From Paenibacillus auburnensis (GTDB lineage Bacteria; Bacillota; Bacilli; Paenibacillales; Paenibacillaceae), in contig NZ_CAKMMG010000016.1 in the NCBI RefSeq assembly GCF_927798115.1, positions 1 to 64,000 of the forward strand: a stretch of 64,000 nt of DNA, written 5' to 3'. This document shows positions 62,500 to 64,000 of the stretch, piece after piece (position 1 is the first letter of the stretch; each line of letters starts with the position of its first letter). The translations under genes and the position numbers were made by a program. The notes beneath the pieces were generated by a model. That model was given only the letters and a program-made list of their open reading frames with translations, was not told where the DNA came from and ran no database searches.

Positions 62500-64000
62500 G
62501 TGAAAATACACATTGTCAAACAAGGCGATACGCTCTATGCATTATCGCAAAAGTACGGAGTATCGCTGCAAAAAATCATTGAGGCCAATCCGCAAATCAG
62601 TAATCCTGATGTGCTTGTTTTAGGGGATAAGGTCAAGATCCCTTCCGCTCCGACACCAGTGCCGGATAACAGTGAGCTTTTCTATAAACATACAGTTAAA
62701 CAAGGAGATACGCTCTGGAAATTGTCCAAGGCTTGGGGAATCACGTTAAAGGAAATTATTGATGCCAATCCGCAGCTTAAAAACCCCAATGCGCTTCTGA
62801 CAGGTGAAATCGTCAATATTCCTAAAAAGTCTAATGCAACTGCAATACAGCCTCAATCCACTCAAACCAATACTACTCCTATTCAGCCCGAAGCCACATC
62901 ACCTGCAGTGGTAGATAAAACAAAGGTCGGCGGTAAAACATACACTGGACCTAAAGAAGAAGCCGTGCAGGAAGCAGCTCCTATGCCTGCACCTGTCCCT
63001 GAACCGGTAATTTCTAAAGAACCTGAAGCGAACTTAGCTCCAGAAGTGAAAACAGCTCCTGAAGTGAACATAGCTCCTGAAGTAAACATAGCGCCTGAAG
63101 TAGTGAACATAGCTCCTGAAGTAAACAAGGCACCTGAGGTCTCACCTGTCCAGATGGTCCATGAGTCTCAGAGCCTGTATGTACAAATCTCGGTTCCTGC
63201 GCAGGAGGCTGTCGCCTACGAGATGCCTAAAGAGAAGGGGAAAACTGAGGTTCAGCAGGCGTACTGGACTCCTAATAAGGAAATGCCATGTGATAAAACA
63301 GCGGGTTACCCCGGATTAAACGAGAATCCGTATGCTTTTGATTGCCCGCAGCTATATCCTTATTATGAGCAGGCGATGCCGGTGATGGGCATGAATCCCG
63401 CACAGAATTATATTCAGCCGGCCGCTTATATGCAGGAGTGCATGCCTCCATATATTTATCCTGGTAATATGTATCCCGTCGCAGAAGCTCAGGAAGCGTG
63501 GTATCCGAACTATACCCAGGATTACACTGCTGGCCCATTAACCGCAGTAAGCCCAGCCGTCGACTATCCAACTTATGGAGTACCCCAATATGGCGGACAG
63601 ACGATGAATCTGCCATGGCCATCCTGTGGCTGCGGTGGGGAAGCTCCTATACAGCACTATGGTTATGAACAGCCGGCTTTTGGTGGTTATCCCGTTTATA
63701 TGCCGCAGCCTGGCGTAATCTCTCCTTATGGAGTAGGAGCGGATACCTTCCCTAATGCTGCGAATTCTGTAGCGCCATTTGAAACATATGCAAACTCCCC
63801 GATATCTGGCATTCCTGCCTATCCGACATATCCGGGCATGGAGAACTTTGCACATCATAATCGGGTACCGGAAATATTGGAGCCCGAGCCTATTGAGCTT
63901 CAAACACCTCAAGCAGTAGTTAATACTACGGAAGCTGCAACAAAGACTAAAAACCGTAGCAATAAAACGGGAGCAGCTAAGGTGAAAACATCAAGCCTTG
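62500..64000 (+). CDS. safA: SafA-like LysM spore-coat morphogen (3' partial)
   Basis: 500 codons visible; the frame is still open at the window edge. GTG 62500 follows AGGAGG by 10 bases and begins KIHIVKQGDTLYALSQKYG, the first LysM (residues 1-48); a second LysM follows (KHTVKQGDTLWKLSKAWGIT). Then come an acidic Pro-rich linker with five APEV-type repeats (residues 180-215) and a Tyr/Pro/Gly/Met-rich region to the end. SafA anchors the inner coat to the spore cortex through LysM and binds SpoVID. Position after pheA matches Bacillus. The ATG at 62493 is out of frame. Confidence 0.82.
   Translation, partial: MKIHIVKQGDTLYALSQKYGVSLQKIIEANPQISNPDVLVLGDKVKIPSAPTPVPDNSELFYKHTVKQGDTLWKLSKAWGITLKEIIDANPQLKNPNALLTGEIVNIPKKSNATAIQPQSTQTNTTPIQPEATSPAVVDKTKVGGKTYTGPKEEAVQEAAPMPAPVPEPVISKEPEANLAPEVKTAPEVNIAPEVNIAPEVVNIAPEVNKAPEVSPVQMVHESQSLYVQISVPAQEAVAYEMPKEKGKTEVQQAYWTPNKEMPCDKTAGYPGLNENPYAFDCPQLYPYYEQAMPVMGMNPAQNYIQPAAYMQECMPPYIYPGNMYPVAEAQEAWYPNYTQDYTAGPLTAVSPAVDYPTYGVPQYGGQTMNLPWPSCGCGGEAPIQHYGYEQPAFGGYPVYMPQPGVISPYGVGADTFPNAANSVAPFETYANSPISGIPAYPTYPGMENFAHHNRVPEILEPEPIELQTPQAVVNTTEAATKTKNRSNKTGAAKVKTSSL

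Noticed and set aside
63045..63130. Repeated GAAGT-AACATAGCTCCT units considered as a CRISPR array
   Set aside because: The units are in-frame codon repeats of a Pro/Glu-rich SafA linker with no spacers of constant length.
1..64000. tRNA, rRNA or intact insertion sequence
   Set aside because: None stood out by eye, but no scanner was run, so small RNA genes could be missed.

Overview
The window is a chromosomal segment of a spore-forming Firmicute, most likely Paenibacillus or a close relative. The gene order from about 19 kb to the right edge follows the Bacillus hem - spoVID - valS - folC - maf - radC - mreBCD - minCD - spoIVF - rplU/prp/rpmA - spo0B - obg - pheB/pheA - safA block. The membrane-anchored Spo0B, the CobA-HemD fusion and the three-SLH surface protein also suit Paenibacillus. 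The genus call is inference from content, without a database search.

0-6 kb: the end of an AT-rich polysaccharide locus on the + strand (partial Wzy-like polymerase, GT2 and GT32-like glycosyltransferases, hexapeptide acyltransferase, MurJ/Wzx-type flippase, GalE). Its base composition is clearly lower in GC than the rest, which suggests a horizontally exchanged cassette.

6-18 kb: an accessory, rearranged zone. A 1754-residue SLH surface protein sits between two direct copies of a lipoprotein - hpt - guaB block. The right copy (14.3-17.1 kb) is intact. The left copy (about 6.8-8.5 kb) is decayed by a nonsense codon, a frameshift, a deletion and a truncation. The intact purine-salvage genes (PRTase, IMPDH-like, Hpt) run leftward behind a guanine-type purine riboswitch with a visible alternative pairing for its P1 stem. 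A PP2C-like phosphatase is divergent from them.

19-29 kb: heme and siroheme biosynthesis (hemA, hemX, a precorrin-2 dehydrogenase, hemC, a cobA-hemD fusion, hemB, hemL), followed by an RluD-type pseudouridine synthase and a zinc metallopeptidase. 29.8-34.2 kb: a membrane diguanylate cyclase on the - strand, a GT4 enzyme and spoVID. 34.3-44.3 kb: a T-box leader and valS, folC, murC, two tandem paralogous glycosyltransferases and a SpoIIB-like SPOR protein. 44.5-56.7 kb: a DUF4321 protein, maf, radC, mreBCD, minCD, spoIVFA/FB, an RNase G-like enzyme, the L21 leader with rplU-prp-rpmA, spo0B and obg. 56.9-64 kb: a small membrane protein, pheB, hom, thrB, pheA, ilvE and a 3'-partial safA.

The main functional themes are cell-shape and division control, spore morphogenesis (SpoVID and SafA are both present, along with SpoIVFA/FB, Spo0B and a SpoIIB-like protein), tetrapyrrole synthesis and Asp/Phe-family amino acids. 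The most unusual part is the 6-18 kb accessory zone. I saw no CRISPR array, intact insertion sequence, rRNA or tRNA gene, but I could not run dedicated scanners.
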